Below, piece by piece: positions 18,664 through 27,725 of a DNA stretch of 42,261 bases. The position numbers and the translations under genes were made by a program. The DNA lies in assembly GCA_023230485.1 (NCBI GenBank), contig JALNXG010000031.1, positions 1 through 42,261 of the forward strand, written 5' to 3'. The notes beneath the pieces are model-generated. The model ran no database searches and was not told the DNA's origin. It was given only the letters and a program-made list of their open reading frames with translations. Source of the DNA: Melioribacteraceae bacterium. GTDB taxonomy: Bacteria > Bacteroidota > Ignavibacteria > Ignavibacteriales > Melioribacteraceae. The number at the start of each line of letters is the position of its first letter. The stretch's first letter is position 1.

Positions 18664-20013
18664 ATGGGATATATTAGAATCAAGAAGGGTTTAGACCTGC
18701 CATTAACGGGTAAGCCAAAACAAGAATTATCCGGAACAAAACTTCCAAAACGTGTTGCTCTAATCGGATCTGATTATGTTGGTCTTAAACCAACTATGAA
18801 TGTTGCCGTTGGCGATACCGTTAAATTAGGTGATCTTCTCTTCACCGATAAAAAGATCGAAGGAGTAAAATATACTTCACCCGGCTCTGGAAAGGTAATC
18901 GAAATCAATCGAGGCGAGAAAAGAGTTTTTAATTCGCTTGTAATTGAACTCTCCGGCAGTGATGAAAATAAATATAAATCATACTCCGAAAAAGAACTTA
19001 GCAATCTCACCTTAAAACAGGTAAAGGAGTTATTGATTGATTCCGGTGAGTGGACTTCGCTAAGAACACGTCCATTCTCTAAGGTTGCTAGCCCGAAAAG
19101 TATTCCACACTCTATTTTTGTTACTGCAATGGATACCAATCCATTAGCTCCTTCGGTGGAAAAAATATTAGAAGGGAATGAGAATCATTTCAAAAATGGA
19201 TTAACGGTAATATCAAAATTGACGAACGGCAAAGTATTTTTATGCAAATCTAAAAATGCAAAGATTGCTACTCCTGACTTAACTCAATTATTCGTAGAGG
19301 AATTTGATGGTCCGCATCCTGCTGGTCTCGTCGGTACTCATATTCATTTCCTTGATCCCGTAGGAAGACAAAAAACAGTTTGGCATCTTAATGCTCAAGA
19401 TGTTGTAGCAATCGGTTATTTATTTACCACCGGTTCAATAATGACCGAAAGAGTGGTGGCGTTATCTGGCAGTGCATTTAAGAATCCAAGATTAATAAAG
19501 ACAAGAACTGGTGCAGCGATTGCCGATATAGTTGATAGTGAATTAAATGACGGTGATAATAGAGTGATTTCGGGATCAGTTTTATCGGGATATAAAGCCG
19601 ATGGTGATTTTGCATATCTTGGGAAGTATCATCAACAGATTTCAGCGATTCCAGAAAATAAAGAACGTGTTCTTTTCGGATGGGCTTCATTAGGTTCTAA
19701 TCTTTATTCAATGAAGAACGTTGTTATATCAAAATTATTCCCCAATAAAAAAATTGAATTTGATACCGCACTTAATGGCGGTAAAAGAGCAATTGTTCCT
19801 AACGGAAATTTTGAAGCAGTCATGCCTCTCGATATTATACCAACATATTTGTTTAGAGCTATGGCAGTAAATGATGTAGAAGAAGCCGAAAAACTTGGTC
19901 TATTAGAATTAGATGAAGAAGATTTGGCATTAGCTACTTTCTCCGATCCATCGAAATTAGAGTATGGACCTATGTTAAGAGAAAATTTATCAATTATTGA
20001 AAAGGAAGGTTAA
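18664..20013 (+). CDS. nqrA: Na+-translocating NADH:quinone reductase subunit A
   Basis: NqrA is the cytoplasmic-side subunit of the NADH:ubiquinone/menaquinone oxidoreductase that pumps sodium ions. The 449-residue protein (usual length about 445) begins IRIKKGLDLPLTGKP, the classic NqrA start. It also has VGDTVKLGDLLF and the biotinyl-like SPGSGKVIEINRGEKR, then TRPFSKVASP, DTNPLAPS and GPHPAGLVGTHIHFLDPVG. I chose the ATG at 18664 over an in-frame TTG at 18652 because the family starts there. It is the first gene of nqrABCDEF, and nqrB begins 4 bases after its stop. Confidence 0.95.
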   Translation: MGYIRIKKGLDLPLTGKPKQELSGTKLPKRVALIGSDYVGLKPTMNVAVGDTVKLGDLLFTDKKIEGVKYTSPGSGKVIEINRGEKRVFNSLVIELSGSDENKYKSYSEKELSNLTLKQVKELLIDSGEWTSLRTRPFSKVASPKSIPHSIFVTAMDTNPLAPSVEKILEGNENHFKNGLTVISKLTNGKVFLCKSKNAKIATPDLTQLFVEEFDGPHPAGLVGTHIHFLDPVGRQKTVWHLNAQDVVAIGYLFTTGSIMTERVVALSGSAFKNPRLIKTRTGAAIADIVDSELNDGDNRVISGSVLSGYKADGDFAYLGKYHQQISAIPENKERVLFGWASLGSNLYSMKNVVISKLFPNKKIEFDTALNGGKRAIVPNGNFEAVMPLDIIPTYLFRAMAVNDVEEAEKLGLLELDEEDLALATFSDPSKLEYGPMLRENLSIIEKEG

Positions 20014-20017
20014 TTAA

Positions 20018-21229
20018 GTGAAATTCTTAAGAACTTTTTTGGATAATCAGGAGAAGTATTTTCATAAGGGAGGGAAATTAGAAAAACTTTACCCACTTTA
20101 TGAAGCGATTGATACCTTCTTATACACATCTGGGAGTGTTACTTCCAAAGCATCGCATATTAGAGATGCAATGGACTTAAAGCGGATGATGCTAATGGTT
20201 GTTATAGCATTAGTACCTGCCGTTATAATGGCACTTTTTAATACAGGTTATCAAGCGAATCTTGGAATCAAAGAGCTCGGTTTAACGACTTCAGCACATT
20301 GGCAATCACAAGTGGTAGAATGGCTTGGATTAGGACACGATCCTAATAGCTGGTTTGCAAATATGGTTTTCGGAGCTCTTTATTTCTTCCCCGTATATAT
20401 AGTAACTTTAGCTGTCGGTGGATTTTGGGAAGTGCTTTTCGCAGTGATTCGTAAACATGAAATTAACGAAGGATTTTTCGTTACATCGCTTTTATTCCCA
20501 TTAATATTGCCTCCGAACATTCCTTACTGGCAAGTAGCAATAGGAATTTCTTTCGGCATAGTAGTAGGTAAAGAGATTTTTGGCGGTGTAGGAATGAATA
20601 TTTTGAATCCTGCATTAACCGCGAGAGCATTTTTATTTTTTGCATATCCGGCACAAATTTCGGGTGATAAGGTTTGGGCGGCTGTTGATGGTTTAAGTAA
20701 AGCCACTCCACTTGCACAATACGCTGATCCACTTGTTACAATGTCAAAAGCAACCTATTCGTTATGGGATTCGTTTATTGGATTAATTCCCGGATCGATG
20801 GGAGAAACTTCTGCATTAGCATGTTTGATTGGTGCTTTTATTCTAATTATTTCTAAAGTCGGCTCTTGGAAAATAATGTTAAGCATTATATTAGGAACGA
20901 CTTTTACTACACTCCTATTTAATGTAATCGGAAGTGGAACAAATCCTATGTTTGAAGTTCCATTTTATTATCATTTCGTAGTAGGTGGATTTGCATTTGG
21001 AGCAGTATTTATGGCGACCGATCCGGTATCGGCAACATTTACAGAGCAAGGCAAATGGATTTATGGATTTTTAATTGGTGTAATGGTAATACTAGTAAGA
21101 GTAGTAAATCCGGCATTCCCGGAGGGAATGATGCTTGCGATATTATTTATGAACGTATTTGCACCGATAATAGACAAAATATTTATCAACAAAAACATTA
21201 AGAGGAGGCTGGCAAGAAATGTCGTCTGA
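20018..21229 (+). CDS. nqrB: Na+-NQR subunit B, covalent FMN and ion channel subunit
   Basis: NqrB is the main membrane subunit; it carries covalently bound FMN and riboflavin and forms the sodium path. The 403-residue protein starts with GTG (GGAAGGT lies upstream). It has about ten membrane helices, with landmarks NILNPALTARAFLFFAYP (about 194-211) and LSKATPL, where Thr230 is the expected attachment site for FMN (Thr236 in Vibrio cholerae). MATDPVSA near 330 is also conserved. The motif here is S-K-A-T rather than the commoner S-G-A-T. It overlaps nqrC by 11 bases. ApbE, the enzyme that attaches the FMN, is encoded at 24550-25593. Confidence 0.95.
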   Translation: MKFLRTFLDNQEKYFHKGGKLEKLYPLYEAIDTFLYTSGSVTSKASHIRDAMDLKRMMLMVVIALVPAVIMALFNTGYQANLGIKELGLTTSAHWQSQVVEWLGLGHDPNSWFANMVFGALYFFPVYIVTLAVGGFWEVLFAVIRKHEINEGFFVTSLLFPLILPPNIPYWQVAIGISFGIVVGKEIFGGVGMNILNPALTARAFLFFAYPAQISGDKVWAAVDGLSKATPLAQYADPLVTMSKATYSLWDSFIGLIPGSMGETSALACLIGAFILIISKVGSWKIMLSIILGTTFTTLLFNVIGSGTNPMFEVPFYYHFVVGGFAFGAVFMATDPVSATFTEQGKWIYGFLIGVMVILVRVVNPAFPEGMMLAILFMNVFAPIIDKIFINKNIKRRLARNVV

Positions 21230-22028
21230 TAGCACAAAAAAAACAGTTTTGGTTGCTGCCGGTGTATGCTTCGTCTGTGCGATATTAGTATCGTCAACGA
21301 CCGTATCGCTTGCCCCTAAGCAAACAGCAAATAAAACACTTGATAGAGTTCAGAATATTTTAGCAGCAGGGGATGTAAAAGCGAATGGTGAAGATCCTAA
21401 TCAAGTTTATAAAGAAAAAATCAAACCGGTTATTATAGAAGTAGAATCGGGGAAAATCTTAGATAAAAGCGAATATACAGCTGACTTAAATCCTGAAAAA
21501 TTCGATATCAAAAAGATTGTGAATATTCCTGAATATACATATCAAATACCTTCCAGCGAAGATGACGCAGGTATTAAGAAAAGACCGAAATACATGGTTA
21601 TTTATGAAGTAATGGGTGAAAATGATAATGTAGAAAAATATATTTTCCCTATTTACGGAAAAGGTCTTTGGTCTACTTTATATGGTTTTATTGCTTTAGA
21701 TAAAGAATTGAAAGTGATAAAAGGACTTACCTTCTACGAGCATGGAGAAACTCCGGGTCTCGGCGGTGAAGTGGACAATCCTAAATGGAAAGAATCTTGG
21801 AAAGGCAAAAATGCTTTCGATGAAGATGAAAAAGTGATAATTCAAGTGATTAAAGGAAAAGTGGATCAAGGTTCACCACAAGCCGATCATCAGATAGATG
21901 GATTATCGGGTTCTACTCTTACAACACGCGGTGTGGATAATTTAGTAAGATATTGGTTAAGCGAAAATGGTTATGGTCCATTCCTAAAATCTATGAGAAA
22001 GGCTGAGGGTGATCATGAAAAGATATAA
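21219..22028 (+). CDS. nqrC: Na+-NQR subunit C, periplasmic covalent FMN subunit
   Basis: NqrC carries a covalently bound FMN in a periplasmic domain fixed by one N-terminal helix. Its 269 residues include that helix (about 9-30), YGKGLWSTLYGFIALD, HGETPGLGGE and the flavinylation motif DGLSGSTLT, in which Thr233 takes the FMN phosphate through a phosphoester bond made by ApbE. GAGGAGG inside the end of nqrB serves as its ribosome binding site, and the 11-base overlap suggests coupled translation. The start of nqrD lies within its last codons. Confidence 0.95.
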   Translation: MSSDSTKKTVLVAAGVCFVCAILVSSTTVSLAPKQTANKTLDRVQNILAAGDVKANGEDPNQVYKEKIKPVIIEVESGKILDKSEYTADLNPEKFDIKKIVNIPEYTYQIPSSEDDAGIKKRPKYMVIYEVMGENDNVEKYIFPIYGKGLWSTLYGFIALDKELKVIKGLTFYEHGETPGLGGEVDNPKWKESWKGKNAFDEDEKVIIQVIKGKVDQGSPQADHQIDGLSGSTLTTRGVDNLVRYWLSENGYGPFLKSMRKAEGDHEKI

Positions 22029-22635
22029 AGAGATATTACTCGATCCGATATTTAATAATAATCCGATTGCATTGCAGATTCTCGGAATCTGTTCGGCTTT
22101 AGCTGTTACATCCAAATTAGAAACATCTATTGTAATGTCTTTAGCTGTTATTATGGTTGTTGCTTTTTCTAATCTTTCTGTAAGTTTAATCAGGAAACAT
22201 ATACCTAGTAGCATAAGAATATTAGTGGAGATGACAATTATTGCGTCATTAGTAATTATTGCCGATCAATTAATTAAGGCATTCGCATTTGATGTAAGCA
22301 AGCAGTTATCGGTTTATGTAGGATTGATTATAACAAACTGTATAGTAATGGGAAGAGCCGAAGCTTATGCTCTCCAAAATCCACCATTACAGAGTTTTAT
22401 AGATGGAATTGGTAATGGACTTGGTTATTCATTCGTATTGTTGTTCGTAGGATTTTTTAGAGAATTATTTGGCTCAGGTAAATTAATTGGCTTTTCTGTA
22501 TTGCCATTAACCACAGAAGGCGGTTGGTATATGTCTAATGGACTTATGGTACTTGCTCCGAGTGCATTTTTTATTATCGGATTTTTAATCTGGGGAATCC
22601 GCACTTGGAAACCTGAACAGAATGAGGAGGACTAA
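22015..22635 (+). CDS. nqrD: Na+-NQR subunit D
   Basis: A six-helix membrane subunit that pairs with NqrE. Each supplies two Cys residues for an iron site inside the membrane that passes electrons between NqrF and NqrC. From the ATG at 22015 (206 residues) the expected Cys residues are Cys26 (LGICSAL) and Cys109 (IITNCIVMGRAEA). Other family landmarks are NPIALQ and GNGLGYS. GAGGG precedes the ATG. An in-frame GTG at 22009 is less likely. The start overlaps the end of nqrC. Confidence 0.95.
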   Translation: MKRYKEILLDPIFNNNPIALQILGICSALAVTSKLETSIVMSLAVIMVVAFSNLSVSLIRKHIPSSIRILVEMTIIASLVIIADQLIKAFAFDVSKQLSVYVGLIITNCIVMGRAEAYALQNPPLQSFIDGIGNGLGYSFVLLFVGFFRELFGSGKLIGFSVLPLTTEGGWYMSNGLMVLAPSAFFIIGFLIWGIRTWKPEQNEED

Positions 22636-22637
22636 GA

Positions 22638-23249
22638 ATGTTTGAACATTATTTGAGTATTTTTATAAAATCGATCTTTATCGAAAATATGGCATTAGCG
22701 TTCTTTCTTGGAATGTGTACTTTTCTTGCCGTTTCTAAAAGAGTGGAAACTTCTATCGGTCTTGGTATTGCAGTTATAGTTGTTCAGACTATCACAGTCC
22801 CGATAAATAACCTTTTATATCAGAATGTATTGAAAGAAGGAGCATTAGCTTGGGCAGGATTACCGGGGCTTGATCTTTCATTCCTAGGATTAATTACTTA
22901 TATCGGTACGATTGCAGCCATTGTACAGATATTAGAGATGGTATTAGATAAATACGTTCCAAGTCTATATAACGCATTAGGAATATTCCTTCCCCTTATT
23001 ACCGTAAACTGTGCAATTCTTGCAGGAACATTATTCATGGTGGAAAGAGATTATATGTTCGGCGAGAGTGTTGTATATGGTGTTGGATCAGGAACAGGGT
23101 GGGCATTAGCGATAATTGCTCTTGCAGGAATTCGAGAGAAAATGAAATATAGCAATGTTCCAAAAGGATTGAGAGGTCTTGGAATTACTTTTATTACAGC
23201 CGGCTTGATGGCTATTGCCTTCATGCTGTTTTCCGGTATTACATTATAA
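22638..23249 (+). CDS. nqrE: Na+-NQR subunit E
   Basis: The partner of NqrD, with six membrane helices in 203 residues. It contains the second Cys pair of the intramembrane iron site: Cys27 (LGMCTFLAVSKRVETS) and Cys125 (LITVNCAILAG). VERDYMFGESVVYG and the IREKMKYS loop are also typical. GAGGAGG stands 9 bases before the ATG, inside the end of nqrD. Confidence 0.95.
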   Translation: MFEHYLSIFIKSIFIENMALAFFLGMCTFLAVSKRVETSIGLGIAVIVVQTITVPINNLLYQNVLKEGALAWAGLPGLDLSFLGLITYIGTIAAIVQILEMVLDKYVPSLYNALGIFLPLITVNCAILAGTLFMVERDYMFGESVVYGVGSGTGWALAIIALAGIREKMKYSNVPKGLRGLGITFITAGLMAIAFMLFSGITL

Positions 23250-23259
23250 GGAATTTTTA

Positions 23260-24495
23260 ATGGACGGTTTAAGTATTGTAATCATTGGCGTAGTAATGTT
23301 TACTTTGATTGTATTACTCTTAGTAGGCATTATTTTATTTGCAAAATCGAAATTAGTTTCTTCTGGTTCTGTTACAATTAATATTAATGAAGACCCTAAC
23401 AAAGCACTCAAAGTGCCTATTGGTGGGAAATTATTAAATGTACTTGCAGACCAGAATATTTATCTACCCTCGGCATGCGGTGGCGGTGGAACTTGCGGCG
23501 AATGTAAATGCAAAGTTATAGATGGCGGCGGAGACGTACTCCCGACAGAAAAAACAAAACTAAACAGAAAGCAGATAAGAGAGCATTATAGATTATCATG
23601 TCAGGTGCCTGTAAAAAATGATTTAAAAATTGAAGTCCCCGCAGAAGTTTTTGATATTAAGAAATGGGAATGTACCGTTAAATCTAATCATAACGTAGCT
23701 ACTTTTATTAAAGAATTAGTTCTCACATTACCCGAAGGGGAAGCAGTTGATTTCAGAGCCGGTGGTTATATACAAATTGAAGCTCCTGTTCATACAGTTA
23801 ATTATTCTGATTTTGCGATAGAAGAAGAGTATAAAGATGCATGGGATCATTTTAATCTTTGGAAATATAAATCGGTTGTAGATGAACCGGTTGTAAGAGC
23901 ATACTCAATGGCGAGTTATCCTGAAGAAAAAGGGATAATAATGTTGAACGTAAGAATCGCATCACCTCCACCAAATATGCCTGATGTTCCTGCGGGAAAG
24001 ATGTCATCATTTATCTTTAATTTAAAGCCGGGTGATAAGGTTACTATCTCTGGTCCATATGGTGAATTTTTCGCAAAGAAGACAGATGCCGAAATGGTAT
24101 TTGTTGGCGGCGGCGCAGGTATGGCTCCGATGCGTTCACATATCTTCGATCAATTAAAGAGAATTGATACTAAACGCAAAATGACTTTCTGGTATGGCGC
24201 AAGAAGTCTAAGAGAAATTTTCTATAAAGAAGAGTTTGATAAACTTGCAGAAGAGCATCCTAATTTTACTTGGCATATAGCTCTCTCTGAGCCATTGCCG
24301 GATGACAATTGGACGGGACTAACCGGATTTATTCATCAGGTGCTTTATGACGAATATTTAAAGAATCATCCCGCTCCTGAGGATTGCGAATATTATTTAT
24401 GCGGACCTCCGATGATGAATGAGGCAGTGCTCAAGATGTTAGATAGTCTTGGTGTTGAAAAAGATAATATTATGTTAGACGATTTCGGCGGTTAA
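23260..24495 (+). CDS. nqrF: Na+-NQR subunit F, NADH-oxidising FAD and 2Fe-2S subunit
   Basis: NqrF takes electrons from NADH and passes them through FAD and a [2Fe-2S] cluster. From the ATG at 23260 (AAGGA upstream, 411 residues) there is an N-terminal membrane helix (about 4-27). A ferredoxin domain follows with Cys73, Cys79, Cys82 and Cys114 (SACGGGGTCGECKC ... LSCQ), the spacing seen in Vibrio NqrF. The FAD site is RAYSMASYP, the NADH site is GGGAGMAPMRSH, and YLCGPPMMN is near the C-terminus, which ends in DDFGG. It is the last structural gene of the complex, and a hairpin separates it from apbE. Confidence 0.96.
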   Translation: MDGLSIVIIGVVMFTLIVLLLVGIILFAKSKLVSSGSVTININEDPNKALKVPIGGKLLNVLADQNIYLPSACGGGGTCGECKCKVIDGGGDVLPTEKTKLNRKQIREHYRLSCQVPVKNDLKIEVPAEVFDIKKWECTVKSNHNVATFIKELVLTLPEGEAVDFRAGGYIQIEAPVHTVNYSDFAIEEEYKDAWDHFNLWKYKSVVDEPVVRAYSMASYPEEKGIIMLNVRIASPPPNMPDVPAGKMSSFIFNLKPGDKVTISGPYGEFFAKKTDAEMVFVGGGAGMAPMRSHIFDQLKRIDTKRKMTFWYGARSLREIFYKEEFDKLAEEHPNFTWHIALSEPLPDDNWTGLTGFIHQVLYDEYLKNHPAPEDCEYYLCGPPMMNEAVLKMLDSLGVEKDNIMLDDFGG

Positions 24496-24513
24496 GAATA
24501 AGGAAAATTTATT

Positions 24514-24540
24514 AGCCCATGCAAATGCATGGGCTTTTAT
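24514..24540 (+). terminator. Hairpin between nqrF and apbE
   Basis: AGCCCATGC (24514-24522) pairs with GCATGGGCT (24527-24535) around a 4-base loop and is followed by TTTATATATA. It lies 18 bases after the nqrF stop and 15 bases before apbE. It probably stops part of the transcription, so fewer transcripts would reach the maturation genes. Confidence 0.75.
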
Positions 24541-24549
24541 ATATAAACG

Positions 24550-25593
24550 ATGAAAAAACAATTAAAAAATCTCCTCTTCCTACCTCTTCTTTTTCTTTTT
24601 ATCTCTTGCTCAAATCAAGATAATAGCAAAGAACTTTTTACTTTTACGGGTTCTACTATGGGTACGACTTATTCGATTAAGATAGTAGAAGATTCTTCTG
24701 TGGATAAAAACTCACTTATAACAATTAAAGCAGAAGTGGATTCGGTACTAAAAGAAGTAAATAGGCAGATGTCCACATATATCCCTACTTCCGAAATCTC
24801 GGTCTTGAATAATGCGAAAAAAAGCAAATGGGTATCAATTTCAAAAGATTTTGCGTTTGTTTTAAGCAAATCGATTGAAATGGGTGAAGAATCAAAAGGT
24901 TCTTTGGATATAACTGTCGGACCGCTTGTAAATCTATGGGGGTTTGGACCAAAAGAGCAGGGTAGAATAATTCCCACTGATAGCGAAATTATTAAAACGA
25001 TGAACTTGACAGGGCTTGATAAAATTGAAGTACGTCTTGACCCTCCCTCTGCAATGAAAAAGATTGATGAAGTCTATTGCGATCTTTCGGCAACTGCAAA
25101 AGGATTCGGAGTTGATAAGGTGGCAGAGTATCTTCAAAGTAAAGGATATAAAAATTTCTTGGTTGAGATTGGCGGTGAACTTTATGCAAGAGGATTGAAC
25201 CATAAAGGGGAGAAATGGCTCGTGGGAATTTCCACTCCCGATCATACCGGGAGAGTCGAGTATGCGATCGGACTTAGTAATTATGCAATGGCTACATCGG
25301 GTGACTATTGGAATTATTTCGAGGAAAATGGTGTTAGATACTCGCATACAATAGAGCCACGTACCGGGAAGCCGATTACACATAAATTAGCATCTGTTAC
25401 AGTACTTGATTCTACTTGCTTAATGGCAGATGGGTTAGCTACTGCAATTGACGTAATGGGACCTGAAAAGGGATTAGAATTTGCTACAAAACGAAACCTT
25501 GCCATATATATGATTGTAAGAAAAGGTGAAGGGTTTTATATTAAAAAATCACCAAAGTTTATTGAACTTTATGATGAAAAGGAAAAGAAATAA
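24550..25593 (+). CDS. apbE: FAD:protein FMN transferase (ApbE), lipoprotein
   Basis: ApbE moves FMN from FAD to a Thr of NqrB and NqrC, a step NQR needs to work. The 347-residue protein has a lipoprotein signal (lipobox FISC, about residues 17-20), which puts it outside the inner membrane, where NqrC's site is. Family landmarks are GSTMGTTYSIKI, SATAKGFGVDKVAEYL, FLVEIGGELYARG, MATSGDYWNYFEENG, HTIEPRTGKPI and MADGLATAIDVMGPEKG. The neighbourhood makes NqrB and NqrC its evident substrates. Its stop codon shares one base with the ATG of the next gene. Confidence 0.95.
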   Translation: MKKQLKNLLFLPLLFLFISCSNQDNSKELFTFTGSTMGTTYSIKIVEDSSVDKNSLITIKAEVDSVLKEVNRQMSTYIPTSEISVLNNAKKSKWVSISKDFAFVLSKSIEMGEESKGSLDITVGPLVNLWGFGPKEQGRIIPTDSEIIKTMNLTGLDKIEVRLDPPSAMKKIDEVYCDLSATAKGFGVDKVAEYLQSKGYKNFLVEIGGELYARGLNHKGEKWLVGISTPDHTGRVEYAIGLSNYAMATSGDYWNYFEENGVRYSHTIEPRTGKPITHKLASVTVLDSTCLMADGLATAIDVMGPEKGLEFATKRNLAIYMIVRKGEGFYIKKSPKFIELYDEKEKK

Positions 25594-25799
25594 TGACACA
25601 GTTTATAGGTTTATTTGTATTTTTTATTCTTGCGGCAATTGGAATGGCATTAGCACTACAATTTAGCAAGTATAAAAAAAGAGGCGATGCAGGATGCTGC
25701 GGAGGCGGGCATTGCGATTCCAACGGCAATCATGATGGTAATCATTCTTGTTATAGTAAGGGCTCTAAATTCGTTGATGAGTATAATAAAAAAGTATGA
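25593..25799 (+). CDS. nqrM: NqrM-like small Cys-rich membrane protein
   Basis: A 68-residue protein with one N-terminal membrane helix (about 4-23), a basic stretch (KYKKR) and a Cys/Gly/His-rich tail: GCCGGGHC (Cys35, Cys36, Cys41) and a further Cys53. NqrM, usually encoded next to nqrF or apbE, is needed to deliver iron to the NqrD/NqrE site, and its helix-plus-Cys-cluster layout matches. The exact Cys spacing differs from the proteobacterial form, and the Asn/His/Gly-rich tail is unusual. It overlaps apbE by one base, so the two are coupled. A FeoB-associated Cys-rich protein is the alternative reading, but the location favours NqrM. Confidence 0.6.
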   Translation: MTQFIGLFVFFILAAIGMALALQFSKYKKRGDAGCCGGGHCDSNGNHDGNHSCYSKGSKFVDEYNKKV

Positions 25800-25862
25800 T
25801 TTTATAAAAATTCTCAATAGATTTAGATGTGTGTGTGGATTAAATTTTAGGAATTACAAATA

Positions 25863-27557
25863 ATGACAGAGATAAAGAAATTTACCTTATTAGAGGTATT
25901 TAACTATTCAACAAATAAATACCCAGACAATCAATTCATTTCGTTTGTCGAAACTAAGAAATATACTTATTACGGTTTCAAGGAAAAAGTAAAATCTGTA
26001 ACTGATTTTTTGAAAAATGAAGGCGTGATAGCCGGAGACAGAGTTGCAATATTAAGTGAGAATCAACCCAATTGGGGAGTGGCTTATTTTGCTATTACAA
26101 TTTTAGGTGCAGTAGTCGTACCTATAATGACTGAATTTCATTCTACCGAGATTGCTCATATTTTAAAGCACTCAGAATGCAAATTGATATTTGTTTCAGG
26201 CAAGTATTATAATAAAATAGAAGATATCGAAAATGATTTTTTAAGTAAAGTTGTGCTTGTGGATGATTTTTCGGTAGTTCCATTACATACAAAGACAGAT
26301 ATAATAAAAGAAGTAATTTCAGGTTCGAGGAAAGAATTTTCTAAGATAAAAGAAGCGGCAATGAAATTTGTAGGATTGCTTCCGGGTGAAGTAGATGAAG
26401 ATAATCTTGCGGCTATATTATATACATCAGGCACGACGGGTCATTCTAAAGGGGTAATGCTTACGCATAAAAATATTGTATCGGATGCACTCTCGACACT
26501 TGATATGATTGATATGCATGAAAAAGATAGAATGCTTTCTATACTTCCATTATTTCATACGATGGAAACAACCTTAGGTTTAATTACACCAATGATTGTT
26601 GGGGCTTCAGTTACTTATTTAGATAAACCACCAACTGCCGCTGCTTTGCTTCCGGCATTATTAAAAGTGAAGCCCACTGTTATGCTTTCGGTTCCTTTAG
26701 TAATCGAAAAAATTTATCGTAATAAAGTTTTACCTGAATTTAATAAGAAAGCAGTTTTAAGAGGATTGTATAAAATACCTACGATCAGAAAGAAATTAAA
26801 TAAAGTAGCGGGTAAGAAATTGCTTCAAACGTTTGGCGGCGAACTTAAGATGTTTTGTATCGGTGGAGCGAAATTAGCTTCTGATGTAGAACGATTCTTA
26901 AAAGAAGCCGGATTTCCTTATGCAATCGGTTATGGACTTACGGAGACTTCGCCATTAGTAACGGGTACCGGGAATATTGGAGTTCGATTCCGAGCTGCCG
27001 GAAAAGCTATGCTTTGGATGGAAGTAAAAATTGATAATCCGGATCCGAAAAATGGAGAAGGAGAGATATTGATTAAAGGTCCAAATGTAATGAAAGGATA
27101 TTACAAAGATCCGGTTAAAACAAAAGAAATTTTTACTGAAGATGGCTGGTTCAAAAGTGGTGATTTGGGATTGCTTGATAAGGACGGATTTTTGTATATA
27201 ATGGGAAGATCTAAGAACGTTATTATCGGTTCAAACGGAAAAAATATTTATCCAGAAGAATTAGAAGCTATAATTAATGAATTCCCGTGTGTTCAAGAAG
27301 CGATAGTTGTCGAGAGAAATTCTCAACTTATTGCTAAAGTTTATTTGAATAATGAAGAGATTGACCAAACATATAAAGTTCAGAAAATGACCGAGCATGA
27401 GGCAAGGGGAGTGGTAACTAGAATACTTGATGAATTATTAATTCAGGTAAATGAAAGGGTGAATTCATTCTCGAAGATTAATAAGATAATCGAACAGCCC
27501 GAACCATTTGAAAAAACTCCTACACAGAAGATAAAGCGATATCTGTATGCTGATTGA
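25863..27557 (+). CDS. AMP-forming long-chain acyl-CoA synthetase
   Basis: This enzyme activates a fatty acid with ATP through an acyl-adenylate to the CoA thioester. The 564-residue protein has the adenylate-forming motifs: P-loop LYTSGTTGHSKGVMLTH (about 187-203), YGLTETSPLV, GWFKSGDLG and the hinge region, with NGKNIYPEELEAI late in the C-terminal domain. The C-terminus (FEKTPTQKIKRYLY) carries the Lys expected for adenylation. It is most like long-chain FadD/Faa proteins, though chain length cannot be told from sequence. AGGAATT stands before the ATG. It follows nqrM by 63 bases and could be read from the same transcript, but no functional tie is evident. Confidence 0.88.
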   Translation: MTEIKKFTLLEVFNYSTNKYPDNQFISFVETKKYTYYGFKEKVKSVTDFLKNEGVIAGDRVAILSENQPNWGVAYFAITILGAVVVPIMTEFHSTEIAHILKHSECKLIFVSGKYYNKIEDIENDFLSKVVLVDDFSVVPLHTKTDIIKEVISGSRKEFSKIKEAAMKFVGLLPGEVDEDNLAAILYTSGTTGHSKGVMLTHKNIVSDALSTLDMIDMHEKDRMLSILPLFHTMETTLGLITPMIVGASVTYLDKPPTAAALLPALLKVKPTVMLSVPLVIEKIYRNKVLPEFNKKAVLRGLYKIPTIRKKLNKVAGKKLLQTFGGELKMFCIGGAKLASDVERFLKEAGFPYAIGYGLTETSPLVTGTGNIGVRFRAAGKAMLWMEVKIDNPDPKNGEGEILIKGPNVMKGYYKDPVKTKEIFTEDGWFKSGDLGLLDKDGFLYIMGRSKNVIIGSNGKNIYPEELEAIINEFPCVQEAIVVERNSQLIAKVYLNNEEIDQTYKVQKMTEHEARGVVTRILDELLIQVNERVNSFSKINKIIEQPEPFEKTPTQKIKRYLYAD

Positions 27558-27572
27558 TTAGTTATAATATTT

Positions 27573-27614
27573 TGCAAATTGTCTCCACTTGTGTATGTTT
27601 GAAGACAATTTGCA
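27573..27614 (+). terminator. 12-bp hairpin after the acyl-CoA synthetase gene
   Basis: TGCAAATTGTCT (27573-27584) pairs perfectly with AGACAATTTGCA (27603-27614) around an 18-base loop, starting 15 bases after the stop. The T run is weak. Confidence 0.5.
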
Positions 27615-27725
27615 TAAAGTAACTTCCTGCTATTTTAATACTTAAAAAAGAACGTTTACTGCATTTCAATTCCATTTATATTTATCTTTCCTTAGATTTG
27701 TATATCACATAAGGATTTTAACGAC

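Noticed and set aside
24669..25505. Antisense frames of up to 149 codons within apbE
   Set aside because: apbE is a certain gene, and the antisense products have no recognisable start site or domain.
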